Below are positions 28,901-40,819 of a stretch of DNA of 64,000 nucleotides, in pieces; position 1 is the first letter of the stretch, and the number at the start of each line of letters is the position of its first letter. The notes beneath the pieces were generated by a model. It ran no database searches. It was not told the origin of the DNA and saw only the letters and a program-made list of their open reading frames with translations. A program made the translations under genes and the position numbers. The stretch comes from Closterium sp. NIES-65 (lineage: Eukaryota > Streptophyta > Zygnematophyceae > Desmidiales > Closteriaceae). The stretch is from the NCBI GenBank assembly GCA_948144175.1, contig CANXME010002003.1, positions 329,001 through 393,000 of the forward strand, read 5' to 3'.

Positions 28901-31900
28901 TCCCCCCGCCGCCGCTCTTCCTTGTGCCGGGTCCCCCCCCGGTCGACCCCCTCCCCCCTCAGGGTCCTGCCCCTTCAGGTGTGTCCCAGGTAGACGCAGT
29001 CAAGTTGGTCGAGGTTACTGGTGACTCTGGTGCTGCTGTGGGTGCTGAGCCTGGGGGTGCTGACTCTGGGGGTGCTGCGCGGGTGGGTACTACGCCTGGG
29101 GGTGCTGGGCCTTCGGGTGGTACTGCTGAGGGTGCTGAGCTTGGGGGTGCTGCGACTGGGGGTGGTGGGCCTGGGGTTGCTAAGCCTGGGGGTGCTACGC
29201 CTGGGGGTGCTGAGCCTTTAGGTCCCGCGTCTGGAGCTGCTGAGCCTGGGGGTGCGGAGCCGGCGGCCGCTGGGCCTGCTCGTGTGGCGTCTGGCGGTGC
29301 TGGGCCTGGAGGTTCTCCTGGTGCTTCGTCTCGGCGGGAGCCACTCTCTCCACAGGAGCTGCGTGAGTGGTTTGCCCGGCGCTGGAGGCGTACTGCTGGA
29401 GCTTCTTCGTCTGCTGAGGGTGCTGGGGCCGCCGGCCCCGGAGGTGCTCGTGCCGCGAGTACTGGAGCTTCTGCACCTGCGGGTTCGTCTGGAGCTGGAG
29501 CTGCTAAGGGTGTTGGCGCTGAGGCTACTGCTGTCAGTCCTCGAAGCGATCCTGCTGGGGGTGTTGCTGGAGGTACTGGAGCTGGAGGTGTTGCTGACTT
29601 TGGTCCTGCTGCGGGTGCTGCTGGTCCTGCTGGAGGTCCTCCACCTGGCGGTGTTGTTGGCACTGGTCCTGTCCCTGCTGTGCCTGGAGTCGCAGCGCGG
29701 CCTCGAACGTACTTTGTTCCGCTCCTTCAGCAGGTTTTTGGTCTTCCTCCTCCTTTAGAGTGTCCACCGCCTGTCCAGTCCCAGTCACAGCTACCGCCGG
29801 CCTCCCCACTGCCTGCTCCTTCTCCCTACACTGGTCCTACTAGAGGTCTTCCTGAGAGTCGTGAGCCTGCGTCTCGTCCTGCGTTGCCTGTTTGTGCTGC
29901 TCGCACTAGTGGTCGCGGTTCGCGTCAGCGTCCTCCTCCTGTCCCTGGCACGCACTAGATGTCTTTGCGTCTGTCCACTGCTCCTCTGCGTGCCCCTTTG
30001 CCTTCTCCTTCTGAGTCCTCTCTTCCTGCACTTGCCGACCCGGAGTCGGACTCTCTTCGTGCTTCCAGTCCTACTGTCACGCGTCTCCTTGCTACTGTCG
30101 TCACTGGCCCCTCCTTTGAGTCCACCGCTGCGTCTGCTCTTGTTGCTGAGCTCGTCGACTTTGCTGCTCGCTGTCGTCTAGACTACGCTGCTATCTTGTT
30201 GCTGAGTCTGCATCTGTCTGTCCTCCGTCCGTCGGGGGTGAGTGTGCTCTTGGCACGGACGTCCTTGAGGACAGGCAGGAGGAGTTCCAGTGTCTAGCTG
30301 CTGCTTCACCTCGTCTCGTGTCCGTACTGCTTACCCCTGAGGGAGACCCGGATGCACTTGACATCCCGACTCCGCGCTCTTACGCGGAGGCTGTAGAGGG
30401 TCCCGACTCCTCTCAGTGGCAGGCAGCTATGGATGCAGAGATGGCTTCCTGGAAGTCCACAGGCACCTACGTTGACGCAGTTCCCCCTCTTGGGGCGAAC
30501 ATCGTCTGTGGCATGTGGATCTTCAGGGTGAAGCGGCCGCCAGGTTCTCCACGTGTGTTCAAGGCGCGGTACGTGGCTCGTGGCTTCAGTCAGCGGCAGG
30601 GAGTTGACTACTTTCAGACCTTCTCTCCCACCCCGAAGATGACCACTCTTCGGGTGCTGCTACACATAGCCGCTCAGCGTGACTACGAGCTTCACTCCCT
30701 TGACTTCAGCACTGCTTTCTTGCAGGGTAGCCTGCACGAGGAGATCTGGCTGCGCCGGCCACCTGGCTTCACTGAGACTTTTCCTCCTGGCACCCAGTGG
30801 AGCCTCCGACGGCCAGTCTACGGTCTTCGCCAGGCACCGCGCGAGTGGCACGACACACTGAGGACTACGCTTGCGGTTCTTGGGTTTGCTCCCTCTAATG
30901 CTGACCCGTCGCAATTTCTGCGCACCGACACCTCTCTGCCGCCGTTCTACATCCTCGTGTACGTCGACGACTTGGTCTTTGCCACTGCTGACACTGCTCG
31001 ACTCGCCCACGTGAAGTCGGAGCTGCAGAAGAGACACACGTGCACAGACCTGGGTGAACTGCGCAGCTACCTTGGCTTGCAGATCACACGGGACAGAGCA
31101 CGCCGCACCATTACCCTGACTCAGTCACACATGGTGCAGCAGGTCCTTCAGCGCTTCGGCTTCACGTACTCCTCGCCTCAAGCCACTCCTCTGCCTACTC
31201 GCCACTCGCTCTCAGCTCTGCCTTCAGATGAGTCCGTAGAGTCGATTGGCCCGTACTTAGAGCTTGTTGGTTGCCTCATGTACCTGATGACCTGCACACG
31301 ACCTGACCTTGCATACCCTCTTAGCATTCTTGCACGCTACGTTGCTCCTGGGAGACACAGACCAGAGCACATGGCTGCAGCGAAGAGGGTGTTGTGCTAC
31401 TTGTGCAGTACGTCTGGCATGGGGCTAGTGCTTGGAGAGCAAAGTCCAGTGGTCCTCACTGGGCACGCAGACGCTTCTTGAACTGACGACCAGGCTACAC
31501 AGCGGTCGTCACAGGGTTACACCTTCAGCCTTGGTTCCGGCTCTGTTTCGTGGCGCGCTACTTGCTCGTCTTGTGTTCTCGGCTCCAGTTGTGAGGCTGA
31601 GATCTACGCCGGAGCCATGGTTGCTCAGGAGCTACGCTGGCTCACCTACCTGCTGACTGACCTCGGAGAGCCGCCTCGTTCTCCTCCAGTGCTGTATGTA
31701 GACAACAAGGCCATGCTGGCCTTGTGTCGAGAGCAGCGCCTGGAGCACAGAACGAAGCACATTGCTCTCCGCTACTTTCTTGCTCGTGAGCTGCAGCAGC
31801 GTGGTCAGTTGCGACTTGCGTACGTGGCCTCTGAGGCCAACACTACTGATATCTTCACTAAGGCTCTTGCGCCTTGTGATCATCAGCGCTTCTGTACTCA

Positions 31901-31943
31901 GCTTGGTCTTGTGCCTGTCTTGCCTCACTTGCTCACTTCTTGA
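25967..31943 (+). pseudogene. Gag-pol of copia element D
   Basis: Gag starts at ATG 25967 (MATPSVLAFDAEGRAIDFEV). It meets TAG after HFSQ at 26228, then a frameshift at an 11-C run near 26428. A glycine-rich tract (about 26770-26980), the zinc-binding-like C-x13-C-x3-H-x4-C segment (about 27110-27180), protease-like TPDSGASRSF (27510), integrase (LLWHHRLGHPSLPRLR, VVDDYSRYTTVFPL, SPQQNGLAERRIG), a GGAEP-type repeat region, RT (YILVYVDDLVFAT near 30960) and RNase H (VYVDNKAMLALC) follow. Stops include TAG in the HFLWPF motif and TGA at 31479. Confidence 0.9.
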
Positions 31944-32097
31944 CCTTGCTTGTACTGTCACATATATATACTCCTGTTCTTGCTTGTTTAGCCTTTTATA
32001 TATATATGTGTGCTCCTGCATGTGAACTGGCCGTGTGGCCTTAAACTTGTGCTCGGAATGTGTGGTGACTTTGTGATCCACCCTGAGCTTTGCTTTG

Positions 32098-32193
32098 CTA
32101 GTGTAGAGTCGGGATAAGCAGCAGCACTTAGCAGATCTGGAAGTAGTGTTTAAGGTTTTAGACGAGCATAGATTACTGACCAAGGGTTCCAAG
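32098..32193 (+). repeat. Right copy of the 96-bp RT duplication flanking element D
   Basis: It matches 25128-25223; the right copy continues into the rest of reverse transcriptase (KCEFFQDRLEFFGHV). Differences include TCGGG for TCCGG and GTTTAAGG for GTGTAAGG. Confidence 0.88.
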
Positions 32194-33002
32194 TGCGAGT
32201 TCTTCCAGGATAGGTTAGAATTTTTTGGGCACGTTATTTCGGAGGTTGGAGTTGAAATCGACCCAAAGAAGCTGGATACGGTAAAAGCATGGCATCCCCC
32301 GACGAACATCACGGAGCTGCAGAGCTTTTTAGGGTTCCTTAATTATGTGCGTCAGTTTGTCCCCGATATGGCACGGTTAACTGCCCTAGTGACGGATTTA
32401 CTGCGGAAGGGGGTCGCTTTTACGTGGGGGGAGAAAGAGCATGCTGCCTTCTCTGCCTTGAAAAATGTTCTCTGTTCACCGCCCGTCCTGCGCATCGCCG
32501 ACCCACACCGCCCATTTGAAGTAGTTACCGACGCAAGCGATATCACCATCGGAGCCGTACTGCTACAGGATTTCGGAAATGGCTTACAGCCTATCGCAAA
32601 TGAGTCACGAAAACTGCATTCGCCTGAGAAAAATTACCCGATACACGACCGCGAAATGCTTGCGATCGTGCATGTGTTCAAAGTATGGCGCTGTTACCTG
32701 ACTGGTGCGGACGTGGCTGTACGGACAGACCATAAATCACTACAGTACCTTCGCGCACAGCCACACCTCAACCCACGACAGATTTGCTGGCTCGATTTCC
32801 TCGAGTCCAACTTTCACTACACGGTCACTTACAAAAAGAGAGCCTCGAACATCGCCGACGCACTAATCCGCCCCACTGCCCAGATCCACGCAATACTACT
32901 TGCCCAGACAAGCCCACTACTGACACGCCTATTCACCCACGGGTACCAAACAGATCCACTCTTCACAGGGGGGAATTCGCAGCAGTTCTCGGGAGCAAAG
33001 GG

Positions 33003-33379
33003 TATCAGAATCCCAACCACTAGACCATTGGGATTAATAGGGCTTGTTTCAGTAGCGGGTCAGTGCGCCCATAACCCCCCAGGCAAACGCGCTTGTAACC
33101 CCCCTAGGATCGATCGGGGATCTCACAGTGTAGCTCTACTGACACCCCCCCACACTGGGAGGTCCAGGACTGAGCACAGTGGCAACGGCCAACATGTGCA
33201 TACACCGGGATTCGAACCCGAGACCGCTCTGATACCATGTCAGAATCCCAACCACTAGACCATTGGGATAAAAGGGCTTGTTTCAGCACCGGGTCAGTGC
33301 GCCCATAACCCCCCGGGCAAACGCGCCTGTAACCCCCCCTAGGATCGATCGGGGATCTCACAGTGTAGCTCTACTGACA
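33003..33379 (-). mobile_element. Element E: 377-bp SMART/TRIM-like miniature LTR retrotransposon
   Basis: LTRs of 142 bp (33003-33144, 33238-33379) flank only 93 bp. TSD is AAGGG (32998-33002, 33380-33384). On the minus strand the interior begins with a perfect PBS TGGTATCAGAGC, then a tRNA T-arm-like GGGTTCGAATCCC, and ends with a polypurine tract GTGTGGGGGGG. The LTRs differ at about eight places, including the terminal TG of one (TA), so it is older than A or C. It has no coding capacity. Confidence 0.93.
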
Positions 33380-34259
33380 AAGGGAGTCTATTACGTAAAA
33401 ACCGGGACTGACCGCATCTGGGTACCTGGGTATACACTGCTACGGGAATAAGTGTTATAGGAGGCACACGACAGGGTTACCTCGGGGCATTTCGGAGTAG
33501 AAAAAACACGGCAGTAGCTGCATCGGTATTATTACTGGCCCGAAATGTTGACCGACGTACAACGACATGTGGCATCGTGTCCCACTTGTCAGCTCATGAA
33601 ATCATCACGATAGCGGCCGGCGGGACAGTTGCAGCCGATACCACCACTAGAGCGTGCTTGGTAGCAGGTGTCGATGGACTTCGTCACGGGGTTACCAGCC
33701 GGGGCAAGTGGGAACGACGCGATCCTGGAACAGCTCATCAGGGCCACGTGTGACGACCCGACCACGTGGGAACAGCAACTGCCACCAATCGAATTCGCGT
33801 ACAACAACTCGCCATCCGCCACAACCCAACGGTCACCATTTTACCTAAACCGCGGACAAGACCCGACAGTACCCATGACCCCGAATCCCGACAACCCAGT
33901 ACCACGACCACAACAGTTCACCGAAATATTACAAGCAGCACGAACCCGGGCAGCAGACGCAATAAAAAAAATGAACGTCATCACTAAACGCAACACCGAC
34001 CGCCACCGCAGACCTGTTGTTAGAACATTATATCTTATACATTTGTGTAGGCTGTAGTGGGGTAGCCCATAAGGGGTACAACGCAATTAGGGTTAGTACT
34101 TGTACCCAACTCTTTCATAGTTCAATCATTCTCTCGTTCTCATCTTCACATGGTATAGAGCTTGTTCCCTCGTGGGAACTGTTCCTAGGGCCCACCGACT
34201 TTTTTTTCCTGCCCGGAGCACGCTCGGCCCCTGCCCGAGTCACGCCCCGTGTTGTTCCC

Positions 34260-35060
34260 CCTCTAGCAACCTCTAGCGGCCCCTTTTACGGCCCCTAACG
34301 GCCCCGTCGCGCCGCCCTTTCGGCCCCGTCGCGCCGCCCTTGCGGCCCCGTCGCGCCACCCTTGCGGCCCCGTCGCGCCGCCCTTTACGCGGCCCCGTCG
34401 CAGCCCCTTCCTACGGCCCTGTCGCCGCCCTTTCAGCGGCCCCGTTGCCGCCCTTCCACGGCCCCGTCGCTGCCAACCCTTACAGCGGCCCCGTCGCCCG
34501 CCCTTTCGCGGCCGCGACACCGCCCTTCCGCGGCCACGTCGCCGCCCTCCTGAGGCCCCGTCGCCGCCCTTCAATGGCCCCGTCGCCGCCCTTCCACGGC
34601 CCCGTCGCTGCCCTTCCATGGCCTTGCCGCCCGCCCTTACAGCGGCCCCGACGCCCGCCCGTCTGCGGCCCCTACACCGCCCTTCCGCGGCCCCGTCGCC
34701 GCCCTCCAGCGGCCCCATCGCCGCCCTTTCAGCGGCCCTGTCGCCGCCCGCCCTTCCAGCGGCCCGTCGCCGCCCTTTCAGCGGCCAGTCGCCGCCCTTT
34801 CAGCGGCCCCGTCGCCGCCCTTCCACGGCTCCGTCGCCGCCCTTCCACGGCCCCTTCGCCGCTCATTCGCCCAGCGCTCGAGCCGCTGAGAAGCCGAGCC
34901 GCCGAGCAGCCGAGCCGCCCGACCGCCGAGCCGCCCAGTAGCCGAGCCGCCGAGCAGCCGAGCCGCCCGACCACCGAGCCGCCCTGCAACGGAGCCGCCC
35001 GACCGCCGAGCCGCTCAGCAGCCGAGCCGCCCGACCGCCGAGCCGCCCGACCGCCCTACT
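34260..35060 (+). repeat. GC-rich tandem repeats in the leader of element F
   Basis: GCGGCCCCGTCGCCGCCCTT variants fill 34260-34860; GAGCCGCCCGACCGCC-type units fill 34880-35060. They precede the gag start. Confidence 0.9.
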
Positions 35061-35133
35061 TGCCTGGTAAGAGCAGCGTCTCTGCCACTGCACTGCCTTG
35101 CCCCACTGTACTCACTGCCTGTCTACTACTGTC

Positions 35134-38100
35134 ATGGCCTCCCCTAGTGTTCTCACCTTTGACGCTGAGGGTCGGGCAGTTGACTTTGAGGTCTGGGTAG
35201 ATGATCTGAAGCCTTTCCTACAGTGCGATAGGGCAGACGGTCTCTCCCTGTTTGACCTCACTTCTGGTGCCTCTCCTGCCCCTGCTGCTGATGCTTTCGC
35301 CACTCTTTGCTCACAGTGGGCCACGTGTCATGCTGTTGCTCGCCTTGCTGTGCGCGGCCACTTACCGGCCTTTGAGCGTGCACACTTTAGCCACTACAAG
35401 AAAGCTCAGACCTTGTACGACGCTGTAGTTGCACGCTACTCTTCCCCTGCCACTGCTACACTGAGCCGCCTCATGCTACCGTACCTCTTCCCTGACCTTA
35501 CTTCCTTTCCCACAGTCGCTAACCTCATTACGCACCTCCGCACTAGTGACACTCGCTACCGTGCTGCGCTACCTGCTCAGTTCTACGCCAAGAACCCCCC
35601 CCCCCCCATGTACATCACCCTCTACTACATAGTCAGCCGGCTCCCTGACTCTCTGCGCGTAGTCAGGGACCACTTCCTCTCAGTTTTCCCCACCACTCTT
35701 ACCGTTGACCTCCTCGAGAAGGCCCTCCTAGCGGCAGAGAAGAGCATAGTCGATGTAGGAGCCTCTCGTGGTGACTCGCACACCCGTCTTTGAGGGGTGT
35801 TCTCCCTCCCCCCTCTTGCCGTCTATTGCCTCTGCTGCTGCGGCCGACCTCGTTGGTTTCGAGTCGGTCGGCGCTGCGTCCGCCTCGAGCGGGAAAAGCC
35901 GCATCGGCAAGGGCAAGGAGGGCAAGGGCGCTGGAGGGGCTGGAGGGGGCGGTGGAGGTGGTGGTGGAGGCAGTGGAGGGAGTGGGGGTGGTAGTGGGAG
36001 TGGTGCCAAGGGTGGCGGCGGCGGCGGCTGCAGTGGAGGCGGCGGAGGTGGAGTAGGCGGAGGCAGCGGTGGCGGCGGCGGTGGTGGAGTGGGTCGCGAC
36101 TCTGTGCAGATAGTGGCTCAGGTGGTGGTCCGTGCTAGCAGCAGCGGAGTGGTGTGACCCTGTCCCCTCAGCAGCTTCGTGAGTGGTACACTACGCGTCA
36201 GCGCCGTGGGGGTTTTGGTCCCTGCGCTTACGTCCTCCGTACCGGCGACCGAGCTGGTGAGCACTGCAGAGGCCCGCACTCCACCCAGCGCTGTTTTGGT
36301 CGCCTGACAGACACGTGGCGTCACCAGTTCCCTGAGGCGACACAGATCCCTCGCTGGGGAGATCTGTCTAGGGCAGGGGTTGCCGTTTTTTATCTTGACT
36401 ATGATGCTATTCTTGCTGCCATGTATGCTGTTGATGATAGTGTTGTGGGTGACTCTTACCTGTGTGTACCGCCTGACCCGGGCATTGAGGCTACTACTCT
36501 AGGTGCTAGTGCGTCAGCTGCCCCAGGTGCTAGTGCGTCTGCTGCCCCAGTTGCTGGTGAGTCTGCGCTCTTAGGTACTACGTCGGCTTAGGCCTTACAC
36601 ACCTTCACCCTTGACTCGGGTGCGTCCCGCTCCTTCTTTCGAGACCGCACCACTCTTACGCCGCTCAGTCGGCCGGTTCTAGTCTCCCTAGCAGAGCCCT
36701 CTGGGGGTCCTGACCTTGCTAGCTTCTCCACTGTCTTACCGTGCCCGGCAGCCCCCTCTAGCACCCTGTCAGGTCTCTACCTCCCCTCGTTCTCTACGAA
36801 CTTGGTGAGTGGAGCGGGCCTACATGATAGGGGGGTTGACCAGTTCACTCCTGCGAGTCAGCGAGTGACCCACTGCACGTGTGCTCGGAAAGGCCGACAC
36901 TTGGCCACGTTCACCCGTTGGCCAGGGTCGAGCCTGTACACCCTTACTACTGAGTCTCCTCCGGCTGCTGAGTCTGCCCAAGTAGCTGCGTCGAGTCAGG
37001 TGTTTGCTGCAGCGTCCAGGTCTGGTCCTGAGTCTGCTCCCTGCTCGTGTCGTCTGCTGTCCCACCAGACTCTCCTTTGGCACCACCGCCTTGGTCACCC
37101 CTCCTTGCCTCGTCTCAGAGGCATGGCCTCCCGTGTCCTTGTCTCTGGTCTCCCCCGGTCTCTCCCTCCTCTACCTCCGGGGCCTGCCCCTACCTGCGTC
37201 CCCTGCGTCGAGGGGCGACAGCGCGCCGCCTCTCCGTCCTACGAGCTTCCTCCGACAGAGGCTTCGGTGCAGACACTTTACATGGACGTGTGGGGCCCTG
37301 CCCGCGTCCGTGGCCAGGGTCACGAGCGTTACTTCTTGTTGGTGGTTGACGACTACTCGCGTTACACCACGGTCTTCCCCTTGCACAGCAAGGGTGACGT
37401 CACTGAGGTGTTGATCCACTGGATCCGCGCAGCTCGTCTCCAGCTCAGAGAGAGTTTCGGCACGGACTTTCCTGTTCTACGTCTGCACTCGGACAGAGGC
37501 GGAGAGTTTTCCTCTGCCCGTCTGGGAGCCTTCTGTCGTGCACAGGGCATCCGCCAAACCTTCACGCTTCCGGCCTCTCCACAACAAAATGGGATTGCTG
37601 AGCGCCGCATTGGCATGGTCATGGACGTCGCTCGTACGTCCATGATGCATGCGGCTGCCCCCCATTTTCTGTGGCCGTTTGCGGTTCAGTACGTGGCACA
37701 TTAGCTCAACCTTCACCCCAGGGTCTCCCGGCCGGAGACCTCCCCAGCTCTGCTGTGGACGGGGAAGGTCGGCGATGCGTCTGCGTTCCGTGTCAAGGGA
37801 TCTCGGGCGTTTGTCCGCGACTTGTCTCCGGACAAGCTGTCCCCTCGTGCTGCTCCCTGTGTCTTCCTTGGCTTCCCCCCTGACGCCCCTGGGTGGCAGT
37901 TTTACCACCCCACCTCGCGCCGTGTTCTGTCCTCCCAGGACGTCACCTTTGACGAGTCGGTACCTTACTACCGTCTCTTCCTCTACTGCACTGCGCCTTT
38001 CCCCCCGCTGCCGCTCTTCCTTGCACCAGGTCCTCCCCCGGTAGACTCCCTCCCCTTTCAGGGTCCTACCCCGTCAGGTGGGTCCCAGGTAGACACAGTC

Positions 38101-39297
38101 GAGCCTGACGAGGTAGCTGTTGACTCTAGTGCTGTTAGAGATGCTGATCCTGCGGGTGCCGGGTCTCGAGGTGCTGAGCCTGGGGGTGCTGAGACTAGGG
38201 GTGCTGAGTTTGGGGGTGCTGAGACTGGGGGTGCGGAGCCTGGGGGTGCGGAGCGTGGAGGTGCGGAGCCTCGAAGTGCTGGGTCTGCTCGTGTGGCCGC
38301 CGGCGGTGCTTCGTCGAGGCAGGAGCCGCTCTCTCCGCAGGAGCTGCGCGAGTGGTTTGCCAGCCGCTGGAGATGTGCTGCTGAGACTGGGGGTGCTACT
38401 GGAGCTACTGGATTTGGTCCTGCTGGAGCTGCTGGCGGTGCTGGTGCTGCTGGAGCTGGACCTGCTGGGGGTGTTGGCACTTGTGTTTCTACTGGTGCTG
38501 GTGCGTCTGGGGGTGCTGCTGAGGCTGCTGGTGCTGACGGTCCTACTGGAGTTGGTGCTGCTGGAGCTGCTGGGGGTGTTGGCGCTCGCGCTGCTGCTAG
38601 CGCTGGTGCTTCTGAGGGTACTGGAGTTGGCGCTGTTGGAGCTCGAGGTGCTGCTGGCGCTGGTGCTGCCGCTGGGGGTAATGGTGCCGTCCTTGCTGGT
38701 TCTAGAGGCGCTGAGCGGCCAAGGCCGTACTTCGTTTCGCTCCTTGAGCAAGTTCTTCGTCTCCCGCCCTCTCCTGGTCTTGCTCCTCCCTTAGAGTGTC
38801 CACAGCCTGTCCAGTCGTATTCATAGTTACAGCCCGCCTCCCCTCTACCTGCTTCTTCTCCCTACACTGGTCTGACTTGAGGTCTTGCTGAGCGTCGTGA
38901 GCCTGCGTCTCGTCCCGCGTCGCCTGTTCGTGCTGCTCGCACTAGTCATCGTGCTGCGCGTCCGCGTCCTCCTGCGGTCCCCGGCACTCACCAGATGGTA
39001 CTGCGTCCTTACATTGCTCCTCTGCGTGTCCCGTTGCCGTCTCCTCCAAATTCTTCTCTTCCTACTGTTGCTGACATAGAGTCAGACTCTCTTTGTGCTG
39101 CTAGTCCTTCGGTCACGCGCCTCCTTGCTACTGTTCTCACTGACCCTTCCTTTGAGTCCACTGCTGCGTCTGCCCTAGTTGCTGAGCTTGTCAACTTTGC
39201 TGCTCGTTGTCGTCTAAACTACGCTGCCACTCTCGTTGCTGAGTCTGAGTCTGTCTGTCCTCTGTCCGACGGGGGTGAGTGTGCTCTTAGCATGGAC
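35134..39297 (+). pseudogene. Gag and integrase region of copia element F
   Basis: Gag begins MASPSVLTFDAEGRAVDFEV and here reads HFSHYKKAQTLYDAVV without the TAG found in D and H, and passes the C-run (13 C) in frame. A frameshift occurs near 35780. Further on are the zinc-binding-like segment CAYVLRTGDRAGEHC, integrase (SDRGGEFSSARLG, SPQQNGIAERRIG) and a GGAEP repeat region. It ends at the deletion before RT. Confidence 0.9.
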
Positions 39298-39521
39298 GTT
39301 ACCACTCTGAGTGTGCTCTCGCATCGACAATCCTCCCGCCACCTTTGCACATCGCACCTTGACCTCACAGCTCGGTGGGTAACTAGCGCTCTGGGCCTCC
39401 GCTTCGACACTTTTCCCAACCTCAGTCCCAGGCCCGTCACGCGACAACCACAGTCCATTACCGTTACTACTGTAGTATTGCTATATATTCTTCGCTCATG
39501 CCTTCGCTCATTGTATTATTC
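39298..39521 (+). repeat. Remnant of element B 3' LTR
   Basis: It matches about positions 76-290 of the LTR, from GTTACCACTC to CTCATTGTA. It lacks the start (lost with the end of F) and the last 50-60 bp, and meets the element G LTR tail to tail. Confidence 0.85.
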
Positions 39522-39864
39522 TGTTACGAGTGCAATTGAGTGAACGAACGAGAATTGCACTATCGAAGCAAGAGTACAATGAGCGAAGGCATGAGCGAAG
39601 AATTTATAGCGAAACTACAGTGGTAACGGTAATGGACTGTGGTTGTCGCGCGACGGGCCTTGGACTGAGGTTGGGAAAAAGTGTCGAAGCGGAGGCCCGG
39701 AGCGCGGGTTGCCCGCCGAGCCGTGAGGTCGGGGTGCGACGTGCGAAGGTGGCGGGCGGATGATCGATGGGAGGATTGTGAGTGGTAACGGTGCTAACTG
39801 TGGTGCTACAGTGATGTACGCGTTGAGCAGGGATGCAAGGTAAGGAAAAGGGATTTTCCTTACA
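39522..39864 (-). repeat. Complete LTR of element G type (3' LTR)
   Basis: 343 bp reading leftward, ending with the same TGTTACGAG (plus strand) as 15068. A polypurine tract (GGGGTGGGGGTAG on the minus strand) lies beside it at 39865. Confidence 0.9.
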
Positions 39865-39901
39865 CTACCCCCACCCCTAAGGAGGTCCTCCTTAGAAAGT
39901 G

Positions 39902-40492
39902 CTATACATCCTTAAAATTCTGGCCGCGCATATACTCGGTGATGACGGGGTGGTTTTCGATTCTGTCCAGGGGAACCCAATTGTCTTCGGTGGATGTACG
40001 GTCCTTCCAGCGGAGTAAGAACTCGATCCTTCGGGCTCCTCGAGGGTCACGAATTCGGTGGCTCTGGATTTTTTCGGGGGTGATGATTGGTTCATTTCGC
40101 GGCCGTGTCATGCTGGCTTGGCGAGTGCGTGGCACTTGGCTCGTGAATGGGACGTAAGGGCGAAGCAGGCTGACATGGAATGAGGGGCTGACATACCAGT
40201 CAGCAGGGAGGAGGAGGTGGGCGGTGACGGGTGTGATCATGTGACTGATGCGAAATGGTCCACAGTATCGGGGGTGGAGTTTTGGGGTGATGGGCAGGCG
40301 GAGGTTCTGGATGGTAAGTAAAACCAGGTCGTCGGGCTGGTAAGTGACAGGTCTACGGTGGCGGTCTGCTGCCCGGGTCCGTGCTGCTTGTAATATTTCG
40401 GCGAATTGATGTGCTCGTGGCACTGGGTTGTCAGGATTCGGGATCATGGGTACTGTTGGGTCTTGTCCGTAGTTTAGGAAAAATGGTGACTG
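39902..40492 (-). pseudogene. End of element G pol with integrase C-terminus and chromodomain
   Basis: It encodes SPFFLNYGQDPTVPM, YCGPFRISHMITPVT, HVSLLRPYVPFTSQVP and then RRIEFLLRWKDRTSTEDNWV, a chromodomain fused in frame to integrase. It shows the ancestral arrangement lost in element A. Upstream it is replaced by element H. Confidence 0.88.
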
Positions 40493-40819
40493 TGTGAAGA
40501 AATGAGGAAGGAATGAATGAACTAGCAAGCCGGTGGGTACAAGTACGAAAACCTAAAAGTGTTGTACCCCATATTGTCTACCCCACTACAACCTACACAG
40601 ACTATAGCATAAGAGTTTGACACACCCCCATAGGCGAAGTGGGGGAGAACAAGAGGTCACAAGACCAGCCAAGCAAAGCAAAGCAAGCTCAGGGTGGATC
40701 ACAACGTCACCACACAGTCCGAGCACAAGAGCAAGGCCACAAGGCCAGTTCACATGCAAGATCATATATAAAGGTAAACAAGCAAGTGCAGGTATAGAAA
40801 GATCACAGTTCAAGCAAGG

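Larger units (their letters stand above)
25224..32097 (+). mobile_element. Element D: Ty1/copia element, decayed, 3' LTR lost
   Basis: A 5' LTR (25224-25349, TGTCAG...CTTCTCA) is followed by PBS TGGTATCGAGC at 25350. Gag, integrase, RT and RNase H follow in copia order. The 3' untranslated segment stops at CTTTGCTTTG near 32097 without polypurine tract or 3' LTR. Several stops and frameshifts make it inactive. Confidence 0.92.
23881..34017 (+). pseudogene. pol: Pol of element B, broken by three insertions and mutations
   Basis: Pieces in order: protease to RT (23881-25223), RT and RNase H (32098-33002), integrase (33385-34017). Recognisable are FIDGGAGHSLVN, YVDDILVYS, VVTDASDITIGAVLL and NYSPSAT-type integrase end sequences. 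A one-base deletion near 24805 shifts the frame before the RT motif CIDYRALNRV. In the integrase part CAG and CAA codons have become TAG or TAA, and about 0.26 kb of the catalytic core is deleted at 33724. Elements D, E and F interrupt it. Confidence 0.9.
34018..39297 (+). mobile_element. Element F: Ty1/copia element truncated before reverse transcriptase
   Basis: The 5' LTR is 34018-34150 (TGTTAG...CTTCACA) with PBS TGGTATAGAGC at 34151. Gag starts at 35134. The element ends abruptly near 39297 just after the linker preceding RT and is joined to the middle of an element B LTR. RT, RNase H and the 3' LTR are missing, as is the end of element B pol, so a deletion removed both. Confidence 0.9.
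15098..39521 (+). mobile_element. Element B: older Ty3/gypsy element carrying five later insertions
   Basis: The 5' LTR is split: 15098-15141 and 20702-21015, interrupted by element A. Gag begins at 21200. Element C interrupts gag at 21411, D interrupts reverse transcriptase at 25223, E interrupts pol just before integrase at 33002 and F interrupts the integrase end at 34017. A 3' LTR remnant is 39298-39521, lacking both ends. The coding regions contain several stop codons, a frameshift near 24805 and an integrase-core deletion near 33724, so it is inactive. Confidence 0.85.

Noticed and set aside
28959-29663. 234-codon minus-strand frame in element D
   Set aside because: It is antisense to the GGAEP repeat of the copia polyprotein and is explained by it.
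33181-33237. Possible tRNA gene beside the PBS of element E
   Set aside because: Only a T-arm and the 12-nt PBS are present; no D-arm, anticodon arm or acceptor pairing can be built.
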